64,000 nt of DNA from Luteolibacter arcticus (GCF_025950235.1 NZ_JAPDDT010000020.1:1-64000); one strand, 5' to 3'. Positions 19,647-28,148 are shown, counted from the first letter of the stretch. Made by a program: numbers and translations. The notes: generated from the letters alone by a model not told the origin.

Positions 19647-21155
19647 ATGTCCGCCGCCTCATCCCAGACTTCCGACGCGATCCGCCGCGCGGAGATCGAC
19701 CTTTCGCTGCGCCACCCGGTGATGTTCTTCTTCACCAGCGGGGCCGCATGGTTGGCCGTGGCCATCCTGCTCGGCATCATCTCGTCGGCCAAGGTCCACA
19801 GCCCCGAGTTCCTCGCGGGTTGGGGCTTCCTGAGCTACGGCCGCGTGCAACCGGCGCACATGAATGCGCTGATCTACGGCTGGGGCTGCCAGGCCGCCTT
19901 TGGTTTCCTGGTCTGGCTGATGGCCCGCCTGTCGCGGCAGGAGTGCCGCGCCGCCGGCCTGATCCTCACCGCCGGCCACGTCTGGAACTTCGCCGTTTCG
20001 CTCGGCATCATTGGCATCCTCGCTGGCAAGAGCACGGGCATCCCGTGGATGGAAATGCCGGTCTTCGCCTGGGTGCCGATGCTGCTCGCCTACGCCGCGA
20101 TCGCAATCTGGTCGATGATCCAGTTCAAGGTCCGCCCGCTAGGTCACGTCTTCATCTCCCAGTGGTACATCCTGGCCTCGCTGATCTGGTTCCCGTGGGT
20201 GTTCGCCACCGCGCACATCTTCGTCCACGGTTTCTCCGGTTCCCCGCTGATGGCTGCGGCGATCAATGCCTGGTATCGCTCGGCGCTGCTGTTCCTGTTC
20301 TTCATGCCGGCCGGCATGGCAGCGGCCTACTACTTGATTCCGAAGGTCACCGGCCGCCCGGTGTATAGCTACACGCTCTCGCTGCTCGGCTTCTGGTCGC
20401 TCGCCATCATCGCGCCATGGGCCGGGATGCAAAAGCTGGCCGGTGCGCCGATCCCGAACTTCCTGCCCTACGTCGGTGCTGCCGCGACCATCCTGGTGGC
20501 GATCCCGGCGATTGCAGTCGCGGTGAACTTGCTCAAGACCGCCGCCGGTGCTCCGGAAACCGTGGTGAATAGCCCGTCGCTGCGCTTCACGGTGGCCGGC
20601 CTGGTCGGCCTGCTGGTGACCGGCTTCGCCGCGGTTCTCCTCAATGTCCCGACGACCTTGCCGCGGACGCAGTTCTCGCTCTCGCAGTATGGCTTCGACA
20701 TCCTCGCGCTCTACGGCTTCTTCAGCTTGATCGCCTTTGGCATGATCTACTTCGTGGTCCCGCGTGTGACCCGTCGCGAGTGGCTCTCCAGCCGCCTGAT
20801 CAAGATGCACTTCTTCCTCTCGATCTACGGGGTGGTGACCATCGTGGTCGGGGCTGTCTTCGGCGGCCTGATCCAAGGCGGTGCTCAGGAAGACTTCAAG
20901 CAGCCGTGGGAAAACGCGATGACCTACGCCAACCCGTATGCCGTCGCGACCACCCTGTCGTGGTGCTTCCTGCTCTTCTCGAACGTCTGGTTCTTCGTGC
21001 ACCTCGCGCTGATGTGGCTGCGCCTCGGCCGCCGCTCGTCGCACCCGACCCTGCTCGGCCACGCCCATCACGATGACCTGCACGATGCGACCCACGGCCC
21101 TGAAGGCGACATCGACAATGCCGGCCCCGGTTCCGCACCCGCCCATTCCCACTAA
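19647..21155 (+). CDS. CcoN-like haem-copper oxidase subunit I homologue lacking active-site ligands
   Basis: A 502-residue, about 12-helix membrane protein clearly related to cbb3 oxidase subunit I (CcoN). Recognisable collinear segments are YGRVQPAHMNALIYG (His 71, the helix II haem ligand), WYRSALLFLFFMPAG, YYLIPKVTGRPVYSYTLS and FGMIYFVVPR. The catalytic ligands are missing. The CcoN motif YGHN is YRSA (212), WAGPHH is WAGMQK (258-263) with the cross-linked Tyr position occupied by Ala, and the GHVHSG region (about 345-360) has no His. There is no His between residues 194 and about 388. It therefore cannot hold CuB or haem b3 and should not reduce oxygen. It lies between act genes and the true oxidase, with a CcoO-like gene next. 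A structural or electron-relay role is an inference. Confidence 0.88.
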   Translation: MSAASSQTSDAIRRAEIDLSLRHPVMFFFTSGAAWLAVAILLGIISSAKVHSPEFLAGWGFLSYGRVQPAHMNALIYGWGCQAAFGFLVWLMARLSRQECRAAGLILTAGHVWNFAVSLGIIGILAGKSTGIPWMEMPVFAWVPMLLAYAAIAIWSMIQFKVRPLGHVFISQWYILASLIWFPWVFATAHIFVHGFSGSPLMAAAINAWYRSALLFLFFMPAGMAAAYYLIPKVTGRPVYSYTLSLLGFWSLAIIAPWAGMQKLAGAPIPNFLPYVGAAATILVAIPAIAVAVNLLKTAAGAPETVVNSPSLRFTVAGLVGLLVTGFAAVLLNVPTTLPRTQFSLSQYGFDILALYGFFSLIAFGMIYFVVPRVTRREWLSSRLIKMHFFLSIYGVVTIVVGAVFGGLIQGGAQEDFKQPWENAMTYANPYAVATTLSWCFLLFSNVWFFVHLALMWLRLGRRSSHPTLLGHAHHDDLHDATHGPEGDIDNAGPGSAPAHSH

Positions 21156-21176
21156 GGAATTTCAAATTTCCATTCC

Positions 21177-21950
21177 ATGACCTTCCGCTCCTTCGCAATC
21201 GGTCTCACGCTCGCCTTCGGCATCGCCTGGCTGAGCGTGGTGGTCGTGCCGTTTTTCCTGATGCGCGACGTCAAGCCGGTGGCCTTCGATGAGGTGGCCG
21301 ATGGCAAGACCGGCATCTATTTCCCGAAGCGCACCGGCCGCGTGGCCAACGGCGCGGAAGTGTATGCCTCCAACGGCTGCTACCTCTGCCACACGCAGGT
21401 GGTCCGCACCACCGAAGCCGGCAATGACCTCGGCCGCGCCGACTGGGGTGGCACCAAGACCGACGAAACCCGCGGCGACACCCGCCGCGAGTCGAATGTC
21501 TTCGACTACCAGGGCGAGAAGTTCGCGCAGATCGGCGTGTCCCGCCTCGGTCCGGACCTCTCTAACATCGGCCTACGGGTCCAGAACTACGTGAAGGAAT
21601 TCGGTGGCGATCCGGAAGCCTGGCTCTACCTGCACCTTTACAACCCGCGCCTCGATCCCGCCAAGTCGACCTCCAAGTGCCCGTCGCATCGCTTCCTCTT
21701 CGAGGACAAGGAGATCACCGGTCAGAAGCCCGCCGAGGCGCTTGCCGTATCGACCAAGGAAGGCCACATGATCCTTCCGACGACCGATGCCGAGTCGCTG
21801 GTCAGCTACCTGCTTTCGCTCAAGCGCGATGACGCGCTGCCCAAGGCCATCGACCCCGCTCCCGCCAAGGCGGCAACACCTACCCCTGCGGCTGCTGCAC
21901 CTGCAGCTCCCGCCGCACCGGCTGCCGCCGCCCCTGCTCCTGCTCCGTAA
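21177..21950 (+). CDS. CcoO-like monohaem cytochrome c
   Basis: A 257-residue protein related to cbb3 oxidase subunit II (CcoO/FixO). It has an N-terminal anchor (about residues 5-28), the CcoO-type haem motif NGCYLCHTQVVR (Cys 68, Cys 71, His 72) and the RLGPDLSNIG segment. Where CcoO normally has its axial Met (S-x-M-P), this protein reads SKCPSH, with Cys 168 in that place, so the sixth haem ligand may be unusual. It ends in an Ala/Pro-rich tail (about 30 residues). It follows the ligand-less CcoN-like gene by 21 bases, and the two probably form a pair as CcoN and CcoO do. Confidence 0.88.
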   Translation: MTFRSFAIGLTLAFGIAWLSVVVVPFFLMRDVKPVAFDEVADGKTGIYFPKRTGRVANGAEVYASNGCYLCHTQVVRTTEAGNDLGRADWGGTKTDETRGDTRRESNVFDYQGEKFAQIGVSRLGPDLSNIGLRVQNYVKEFGGDPEAWLYLHLYNPRLDPAKSTSKCPSHRFLFEDKEITGQKPAEALAVSTKEGHMILPTTDAESLVSYLLSLKRDDALPKAIDPAPAKAATPTPAAAAPAAPAAPAAAAPAPAP

Positions 21951-21977
21951 GGCTGAACTGTTTTTTCCCTGTCCGAG

Positions 21978-22736
21978 ATGATCGATCCATCCAAGCCCGA
22001 CCTCGAGGAATCGGTGAATGTCACCGAAGCCCACGAGCGCGTGATCCGCGGAGCCGCCGCCGCTTCGCGCGAGTCCAAACTCAAGGAAAACGGGGCCGAG
22101 CCGGTCTCGCTCTGGGTGCTCATCCTGTGCGCCGTTCCGCTGCTCGCCGCCGGCTGGACGCTCGGCAAGGCGGGCACGCTGTTTTCCTACAAGGACATCA
22201 CCCGCGAGGGCTATGTTCGCCAGATTCCGGATGACGGCGAAGGTGCCAAGCTACCGCCCATCCCGTGGCTAGAAGCCTCGATCAAGAAGGGCGCGAAGTC
22301 CTATTCCAAGTGCACTGGTTGCCACGGTGCCGACGGCAAGGGCGACGGAGCCAGCTACCCGTCGCTCGCCGGATCCGAGTGGGTGAACGGGGAAACCGAG
22401 CGTTTCGCCATGGTTATCCTGAATGGTCTTACGGGACCAACCTCCACTGGCAAAACCTACGGGGTGATGCCGTCCCAAGCTGCCGGCCTGAGCGGCGAGG
22501 ATCTCGCCCACCTCATGAACTTCGTCCGTCACTCCTTCGGCAACAGCGCCAGCGACGTGGTCACCAAGGAGATGGGCATCGCCGCCATTGATCTCTCCAG
22601 CAAGCGCGCCAAGGCCGGGGCACCAGTCACCGGTGACGAGCTGAATGCCGATCACAAGAAGAACCTTCCGGGCGAACCCATCGATCCGAAGATGATGGTC
22701 GATCCGATTACTCTCGAACCGGCGGAAGCCAAATAA
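21978..22736 (+). CDS. membrane-anchored monohaem cytochrome c
   Basis: A 252-residue protein with one transmembrane helix near residues 44-62 (LWVLILCAVPLLAAGW), a cytoplasmic N-terminal stretch, and one haem site CTGCHGADGKGDG (about residue 113). The YGVMP motif offers the distal Met. The LAGSEWV segment is shared with the cytochrome at 18816. It occupies the position of CcoP after the CcoN/CcoO-like pair but has only one haem and is not a convincing CcoP. It probably passes electrons on to subunit II of the aa3 oxidase encoded next. Confidence 0.87.
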   Translation: MIDPSKPDLEESVNVTEAHERVIRGAAAASRESKLKENGAEPVSLWVLILCAVPLLAAGWTLGKAGTLFSYKDITREGYVRQIPDDGEGAKLPPIPWLEASIKKGAKSYSKCTGCHGADGKGDGASYPSLAGSEWVNGETERFAMVILNGLTGPTSTGKTYGVMPSQAAGLSGEDLAHLMNFVRHSFGNSASDVVTKEMGIAAIDLSSKRAKAGAPVTGDELNADHKKNLPGEPIDPKMMVDPITLEPAEAK

Positions 22737-22760
22737 CTTCAGCCAACTTTTTCAAAACGC

Positions 22761-24653
22761 ATGAGCGCACACGCCCACGCCGCTGACCACCACGGTCACG
22801 ACGACCATCACCACCACGAACCCGGCTTCTGGTCGAAGTACGTGTTCTCGACCGATCACAAGATGATCGGCATCCAATACGGTCTGACCGCCATGGCCTT
22901 CCTGGCCTTCGGCTTCTACCTGATGATGGTGATGCGCTGGAGCATCGCCTATCCGCACGAGCCGCTGCCGGAGTGGATGAGCTGGCTCTTCACCGAAAAC
23001 TGGAAGGCCCGCTGGCTCCAGGACGGCAAGGTGACGGGTGAGACTTACAACATGTTCGGTGCCATGCACGGCACCATCATGGTGTTCCTTGGCATCGTGC
23101 CGCTCGGCTTCGGTGCCTTCGGCAACTACGTGACACCGCTGCAGATCGGCGCGGTGGACATGGCGTTCCCGAAGCTGAACATGACCAGCTACTGGCTCTA
23201 CCTGCTCGGTGGCCTGATCATGTGCGCCTCCTTCTTCATGGAGTCGGGTGCCGCCAAGTCCGGCTGGACGAATTACTCGCCGCTCGCCGGTTTCGCTGAC
23301 GGCCAGATCGTCAACCAGTGGCTCGCCGGCCAGACGCAGTGGCTGATCGGCCTGGTGCTACTGATCTCTTCCTCGCTGCTAGGCTCGGTGAACTTCATCA
23401 CCACCATCATCAACCTGCGTGCCCGTGGCATGACCTGGATGCGCATGCCCTTCTTCGTGTGGGCGATGCTGGTGACGGGCTTCTTGCTCCTGCTCGCCTT
23501 CCCGCCGCTGGAAGCCGCTGGCATCATGCAGCTCATGGACCGGGTCACGAACTCGTCCTTCTTCATGCCCTCCGGCCTGTATTCGGCCAAGGAAGGCATG
23601 GCCGACCTTTCCGGTGGCGGTTCGCCGCTGCTGTTCCAGCACTTGTTCTGGTTCCTCGGTCACCCGGAGGTGTACGTGCTGCTGCTGCCGTCGATCGCGT
23701 GCGTTGCGGAAATCATTCCGGTCAATACCCGCCGCCCGCTGTGGGGCTATAAGGCGATGGTCTATGGCGTGCTCGTCCTCGGCTTCCTGTCCTTCGTCGT
23801 GTGGGCGCACCACATGTATCTCACCGGCATGGGTCCGGTCGTCTCGACCTTCTTCCAGACCACCACGGTCCTGATCTCGATCCCGTCGGTGATCCTGCTC
23901 ACCTCGATGATCATTTCGCTGTGGGGCGGCTCGATCCGCTTCAATGGCGGCATGATCTGGGCCTGCGCCTTCCTGCCGATGTTCGGTATCGGCGGTCTGA
24001 CCGGCCTGCCGCTCGCCTTCAACCTGGTGGACCTCCACCTGCACGATACCTACTACGTGATCGGCCACTTCCACTACGTGGTGGCCCCGGGCATTCTCTT
24101 CGGCCTCTTCGCCGGGGTGTATCACTGGTATCCAAAGATCACCGGTCGCCACATGAGCGGCTTCCTGAATCACGTGCACTTCTGGCCCACCTTGGTGTGC
24201 ATGAACCTGATCTTCTTCCCGATGCTTACCCAGGGCATGGCCGGCTTCCACCGCCGCTGGTACAATGGTGGGGATGCCTACCTCGCCAAGGCCAAGGACA
24301 GCGTCAACGTCTTCGGCCTGACCGTGGCCGAGCACATCGACCTGAACATCGTGATGTCGGTCGCCGCGTGGGCGATGGCACTGGCCCAGATCCCCTTCGT
24401 GATCAACCTCTTCACCGCGTGGAAGATCGGCCGCAAGGTCGAGAGCGACAATCCGTACCACGCCACCACCCTCGAGTGGGCGACGCCGACGCCTCCGGGC
24501 CACGGCAACTTCCTCACCGAGCCGGTTGTCTATCGCGGCCCGTATGAATACAGCCGCCCGGATTGCGACGACGATTACCTGCCGCAGTGGGAAGAGCCGA
24601 AGCGGGATAGCGATGCTCCCGCCGAGAAACCCGTGACCCCGTCCGCTCACTGA
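22761..24653 (+). CDS. ctaD: cytochrome c oxidase subunit I, aa3-type
   Basis: A 630-residue catalytic subunit of a type A haem-copper oxidase, which reduces oxygen to water at a haem a3-CuB centre and pumps protons. Diagnostic motifs are all present: GHPEVY (His 301, Glu 303; the Glu marks the A1 type with a D-channel), WAHHMY (His 350-351, CuB ligands), GHFHYVV (His 436 and 438, the a3 and a ligands) and the IGAVDMAFPKLN segment of the D-channel entrance. The N-terminus is His-rich (HHGHDDHHHHE). It is an intact oxidase gene, in contrast to the CcoN-like gene upstream. It is followed by subunits III, IV and II. Confidence 0.97.
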   Translation: MSAHAHAADHHGHDDHHHHEPGFWSKYVFSTDHKMIGIQYGLTAMAFLAFGFYLMMVMRWSIAYPHEPLPEWMSWLFTENWKARWLQDGKVTGETYNMFGAMHGTIMVFLGIVPLGFGAFGNYVTPLQIGAVDMAFPKLNMTSYWLYLLGGLIMCASFFMESGAAKSGWTNYSPLAGFADGQIVNQWLAGQTQWLIGLVLLISSSLLGSVNFITTIINLRARGMTWMRMPFFVWAMLVTGFLLLLAFPPLEAAGIMQLMDRVTNSSFFMPSGLYSAKEGMADLSGGGSPLLFQHLFWFLGHPEVYVLLLPSIACVAEIIPVNTRRPLWGYKAMVYGVLVLGFLSFVVWAHHMYLTGMGPVVSTFFQTTTVLISIPSVILLTSMIISLWGGSIRFNGGMIWACAFLPMFGIGGLTGLPLAFNLVDLHLHDTYYVIGHFHYVVAPGILFGLFAGVYHWYPKITGRHMSGFLNHVHFWPTLVCMNLIFFPMLTQGMAGFHRRWYNGGDAYLAKAKDSVNVFGLTVAEHIDLNIVMSVAAWAMALAQIPFVINLFTAWKIGRKVESDNPYHATTLEWATPTPPGHGNFLTEPVVYRGPYEYSRPDCDDDYLPQWEEPKRDSDAPAEKPVTPSAH

Positions 24654-24709
24654 CGATCCATTCGGTCCCGAGCCTGAAAACTTGGCACTGAAAACCAGCT
24701 CCTTTTCCA

Positions 24710-26359
24710 ATGGAAATCCCCTACATCGTCACCCCACGCAAGGACACGGGCCTCTTCAATTCGAAGATCGCCATCTGGTTGTTCCTCGCGTCGGAAGTCA
24801 TGCTTTTCGGCGGCTTCTTCTCGGCCTACATTTTCCTGCGCCTCGGTGCGGACTTCCCGTGGCCGGAGCGGACGCTTCCCGTGCTGCCGGGCCTCATCAA
24901 TACCTTCGTGCTGATCGCCTCGTCGGTCACCGTGGTGTTCGCCTGGGCGTCGCTGAAGATGCGCCAGTGGGGCAAGTTCCAGATGTACATGGCCATCACG
25001 GTCATCTGCTCCTTCATCTTCATGGGCCTGAAGGGCATCGAGTACAACGTGAAGTTCCACCACCAGGCGCTTCGCACCAAGGACTACTCGGTCGTGGAAG
25101 GCCACCTCGGCTACCAGCCGAAGGATGGCGTGCATGTGCACCACGGTGAGGAGCTGAAGGACGAGCAGATCGCCCTCGATCACAAGGGCAAGAAGATCGA
25201 GCAGAACGTCATCAACTTCGAGACCTCGCAGATCTCCTTCAACACCGTCCGCTACCATAAGGCCTGGGTGGAGGCGATCATGGCTCATGCCGCGGAAGCC
25301 AACGCCAGCGTGGAACTCGCTTCCAAGCTCGAACTCCAGACCTCCCGTGGCACGCCGGTGGTCTTCGAGAAGGGCACCAAGCTCGACCTGAAGCTGCTGG
25401 CCGACATTACGAAGGCGCACCTTGCCGCGCGGGCGAACAATTCCGAGCTGCGGATCGATAGCCTGCGCCACGAGTGGGACAAGGCCCACGAAGCCAACCC
25501 CGGCAAGAAGGGTTGGGAACTTTCCCAGAATGTGAAGGTGGATGAAGCCGCCATTGCCAAGGACCTGATGCCCGAGGCTGCCGCGATCGCCTTCGAAGTG
25601 AAGCCTCCCACGGCCTTCCACTTCCGCCCGCGTGACATTCAGGAAGGAGCCGAAGCCGGCACCCTCCGCGACGGCACCGCTTTGGTGGGAAAGCTGCTCG
25701 AGAGCCCGATGGGTTTCCACTATGTCGATGCCCTCGACTTCCGCCACCTCGCGATGAAGGTGACCGAGAAGGTCGGTCGCCACGACGAGGCCGCGATTGA
25801 AAAGGCGATCGAGGAATCCTGGTTGCTCAAGGAGAACAAGGAGCTGGCCGAGGTCTGGGAGAAGCAACAGAAGGCTTTGGGACAGCTAACGGAATTCCTT
25901 GCCAGCAAGGGCAAGGTGCCGACCGAGAAGGACAAGTATCGCATCGGCTGGCAGGAGATGGACTACTACATGAACACGTCGCTTGCCGACGTGCAGATCG
26001 ACCCCTCGAAGTACGCCATGCCGAAGTCGAAGGAGGCGCTCAAGGAGGAGTTCTTCGGTCCCGACTACAAGACGCGCAAGTTTCCGCACCTGGAAGTGCC
26101 GCGTGACCAGGTGCTCTTCGCCTCGAAGTTCGAGCCGGCGTGGAACACCTACTACGCGATCTATTTCACGATGACCGGCCTCCACGGCCTGCACGTCATC
26201 GGCGGCGCGCTCGTGCTCGCCTACTACCTCTTCTGCGGCAAGAGCATGTATCTCACCAATCCTGAGTGGCTGGCCAACCGCGTCGAAGTCGGCGGCCTGT
26301 TCTGGCACTTCGTGGACTTGGTCTGGATCTTCCTGTTCCCGATCCTGTATTTGATGTAA
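24710..26359 (+). CDS. ctaE: cytochrome c oxidase subunit III with a large loop insertion
   Basis: At 549 residues this is far longer than the roughly 190-260 of normal subunit III. Residues 1-112 give three helices of the family (FLASEVMLFGGFFSAY; INTFVLIASSVTVVFAW; YMAITVICSFIFMGLKGIEY). Residues 479-549 give the last two (FTMTGLHGLHVIGG and FWHFVDLVWIFLFP, both canonical). Between them lie about 365 soluble, charged, partly helical residues without a domain I recognise, replacing a short loop. By comparison with known topology the loop between these helices should face the periplasm, which is an inference. The frame is open and codon use looks like its neighbours, so this is not an assembly fusion. 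Subunit III stabilises subunit I; the insertion may dock other parts of the respiratory assembly. Confidence 0.93.
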   Translation: MEIPYIVTPRKDTGLFNSKIAIWLFLASEVMLFGGFFSAYIFLRLGADFPWPERTLPVLPGLINTFVLIASSVTVVFAWASLKMRQWGKFQMYMAITVICSFIFMGLKGIEYNVKFHHQALRTKDYSVVEGHLGYQPKDGVHVHHGEELKDEQIALDHKGKKIEQNVINFETSQISFNTVRYHKAWVEAIMAHAAEANASVELASKLELQTSRGTPVVFEKGTKLDLKLLADITKAHLAARANNSELRIDSLRHEWDKAHEANPGKKGWELSQNVKVDEAAIAKDLMPEAAAIAFEVKPPTAFHFRPRDIQEGAEAGTLRDGTALVGKLLESPMGFHYVDALDFRHLAMKVTEKVGRHDEAAIEKAIEESWLLKENKELAEVWEKQQKALGQLTEFLASKGKVPTEKDKYRIGWQEMDYYMNTSLADVQIDPSKYAMPKSKEALKEEFFGPDYKTRKFPHLEVPRDQVLFASKFEPAWNTYYAIYFTMTGLHGLHVIGGALVLAYYLFCGKSMYLTNPEWLANRVEVGGLFWHFVDLVWIFLFPILYLM

Positions 26360-26401
26360 TCTTCCCCGTTTCCGTTTTTCCGATTCCAGCCTCTTCCATC
26401 C

Positions 26402-26779
26402 ATGGCCGATTCTCCTGAAGCAATCCAGAAGTCGCTCCGCCTCTACAAGTTCATTGGCCTCGTGCTGTTTGCCGGCACCGGCCTGACCGTGGCGGTGGCC
26501 ACCATCCCGGCGCTCGACGTCGGCAAGCACGGCTTCGACATCGCCGACATGGTGCTCGGCCTGCTGATCGCGTCCGTGAAGGCTTCGCTCGTCGCAGCGA
26601 TCTTCATGCACCTTAATCACGAGAAGCGCCTGATCTACTGGCTCTTCGGCTTCGGCATCGTCGCCGCCATCTGTCTTCTCGGCCTGACTGCCCTCGCGGA
26701 AACCGACCCGATCCACTACGATGGATTCCAGATCGGCGTTCCCGGTTCGGATGTCATCAAGCACTTTCCTCATAACTAA
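26402..26779 (+). CDS. ctaF: cytochrome c oxidase subunit IV (prokaryotic type)
   Basis: A 125-residue membrane protein with three hydrophobic segments (about 16-36, 48-68 and 78-97) and the family motif VKASLVAAIFMHLNHEKR. It is a small accessory subunit of bacterial aa3 oxidases that helps stabilise the CuB centre or assembly. It sits in the expected place after subunit III. Confidence 0.88.
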   Translation: MADSPEAIQKSLRLYKFIGLVLFAGTGLTVAVATIPALDVGKHGFDIADMVLGLLIASVKASLVAAIFMHLNHEKRLIYWLFGFGIVAAICLLGLTALAETDPIHYDGFQIGVPGSDVIKHFPHN

Positions 26780-26791
26780 CGCCCCGCCGCC

Positions 26792-26992
26792 ATGTCGCTC
26801 CGCGCCTTTCACATTGTCTTCGTCACGGTGAGCACGCTGCTCTTCGTGTTCCTTGCCGTGTGGGCCTTCGCGTTTGCGACCGACCGCACCGGCACCATCA
26901 CCACGCTCGGCGCGGTCAGCGCCGTGTTCGCGGTGGTCATGCCGGTGTACGGCATGTGCTTCTACAAGAAGGTCCGCAACATCGTCCTCTGA
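26792..26992 (+). CDS. small two-helix membrane protein of the oxidase operon
   Basis: A 66-residue protein with two hydrophobic segments (about residues 5-27 and 36-56) and a basic C-terminal end (FYKKVRNIVL). I do not recognise a family. It begins 12 bases after ctaF and is followed by another tiny membrane protein before ctaC. It is probably an accessory or assembly subunit of the oxidase, judged from position only. Confidence 0.75.
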   Translation: MSLRAFHIVFVTVSTLLFVFLAVWAFAFATDRTGTITTLGAVSAVFAVVMPVYGMCFYKKVRNIVL

Positions 26993-27008
26993 CACCTATC
27001 ACACGGCC

Positions 27009-27197
27009 ATGATCGATACCCTGCTTGCCTGCGCCACCTGCGCCGTGAATTTCCAGGACGACGGCCCGAATGCTGCCGGCTGGTCCATTTTCTTCATGCT
27101 CGGCATCATCCTGCCGGTGCTCGGGACCGTGTTGTTTTTCATGATCCGCCTGATCCGCCGCAGCGATGCCGGACTCGACCCCGAGCTGCGCGACTGA
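27009..27197 (+). CDS. small single-helix membrane protein of the oxidase operon
   Basis: A 62-residue protein starting at ATG 27009; the longer frame from 26853 overlaps the previous gene and is discarded. The N-terminus carries a Cys pair (LACATC), followed by one transmembrane helix (about residues 24-48) and a charged tail (RLIRRSDAGLDPELRD). No family is recognised. It lies between another small membrane protein and ctaC, so a role in the oxidase (accessory subunit, or copper or haem handling through the Cys pair) is possible but unproven. Confidence 0.7.
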   Translation: MIDTLLACATCAVNFQDDGPNAAGWSIFFMLGIILPVLGTVLFFMIRLIRRSDAGLDPELRD

Positions 27198-27221
27198 CAT
27201 GCCCACCGCCTTTCCTTTTCC

Positions 27222-28007
27222 ATGAGCCCTTCGAAATTCCTCAGCATCCCCGAAAACTTCTCCGCCCATGGCGGCCGGGTGGACCACCTCATCGATGTGG
27301 TCCACTGGTTCATGATCGCGCTTTTCGTGGGGTGGAGCCTGTTCTTCCTCTACTGCCTCTTCCGCTTCCGCGCCTCCGTACACCCGAAGGCGTCCTACCA
27401 CGGCGTGCGCAACCACATCTCCAGCCACCTGGAAATCGCGGTGGTCATCATCGAGGCCGTGCTGCTGCTCGGCTTCGCCTTTCCGCTGTGGAAGGAGCGC
27501 ACCGACACGTGGGAGACGGTGCAGAAGCAGGATCCCATCCGCGTCCGCGTCATCGGCTGGCAGTTCGGCTGGACCTATCACTACCCCGGCAAGGACGGGA
27601 AGTTCGGCCGCATCAATCCGCTGGTCCGCACCGCCAACGGCGATCCGGCAATCGACTTCGATGATCCGAACGCGCAGGACGACTTCATCGCGACCAACCT
27701 CAAGATCGCGAAGAACCGCCCGGCCATCCTCAACATCACGTCCAACGACGTGATCCACAACTACGCGATCGTCCCGATGCGCATCCAGCAGGACGCCATC
27801 CCCGGCCGCGAGATCCCGATGTGGTTCACGCCGACCAAGACCTTGGAAACCTCCGTCGTCTGCGCCCAGCTTTGCGGCGAGAAGCACGGCGACATGGTGG
27901 GCCTGATGGAAGTGGTCGAGGACAAGGCCTACCGCACGTGGGCCGACGCCGAATCCGACAACGCGCTCAAGAGCCGCGCACCGAAGGCCGCCACGGTGAG
28001 CCGCTGA
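27222..28007 (+). CDS. ctaC: cytochrome c oxidase subunit II
   Basis: A 261-residue subunit II with two N-terminal transmembrane helices (about 25-48 and 68-88) and a periplasmic cupredoxin domain holding the binuclear CuA centre, the entry point for electrons. CuA ligands are complete: His 179 and the motif CAQLCGEKHGDM (Cys 214, Cys 218, His 222, Met 225). The aromatic segment reads GWQFGW: the Trp normally found in QW (electron-entry residue in mitochondrial-type oxidases) is Phe 115. There is no fused cytochrome c domain, so electrons should come from the separate cytochromes of the operon. It is the last gene of the operon, with a terminator 24 bases beyond. Confidence 0.95.
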   Translation: MSPSKFLSIPENFSAHGGRVDHLIDVVHWFMIALFVGWSLFFLYCLFRFRASVHPKASYHGVRNHISSHLEIAVVIIEAVLLLGFAFPLWKERTDTWETVQKQDPIRVRVIGWQFGWTYHYPGKDGKFGRINPLVRTANGDPAIDFDDPNAQDDFIATNLKIAKNRPAILNITSNDVIHNYAIVPMRIQQDAIPGREIPMWFTPTKTLETSVVCAQLCGEKHGDMVGLMEVVEDKAYRTWADAESDNALKSRAPKAATVSR

Positions 28008-28030
28008 GAGGTTCCACTGCAGTTTTCCCA

Positions 28031-28066
28031 AAAGCGGGAGGCCCTCCAAGGCTTCCCGCTTTTTTG
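28031..28066 (+). terminator. terminator of the act-cta operon
   Basis: A GC-rich hairpin (AAGCGGGAGGCC with GGCTTCCCGCTT, one mismatch) followed by a run of T, 24 bases after the ctaC stop. Confidence 0.88.
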
Positions 28067-28070
28067 TTTC

Positions 28071-28148
28071 AACCGCGGATGACGCGGACTTCACGGATGG
28101 GAGGAGGGGATGATGTGTTTATCCGTGCCATCCGCGTGATCCGCGGTT
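28071..28148. repeat. palindromic repeat, copy A (left flank of GxxExxY gene)
   Basis: Two imperfect 28-base inverted arms (28071-28098 and 28121-28148), both built from the words CCGCGGAT and ACGCGGA, separated by 22 bases. It ends 9 bases before the GxxExxY start codon. Similar copies lie at 28573-28645 and 56428-56559. Confidence 0.85.

Noticed and set aside
23379..24710. 443-codon minus-strand frame across ctaD
   Set aside because: Antisense shadow of a conserved oxidase gene, Glu/His/Arg-rich without any motif.
27861..27896. Defective CuA site because of Gln in CAQLC
   Set aside because: The residue at that place contributes a backbone carbonyl in known CuA sites; both Cys, both His and Met are present, so CuA should be intact.
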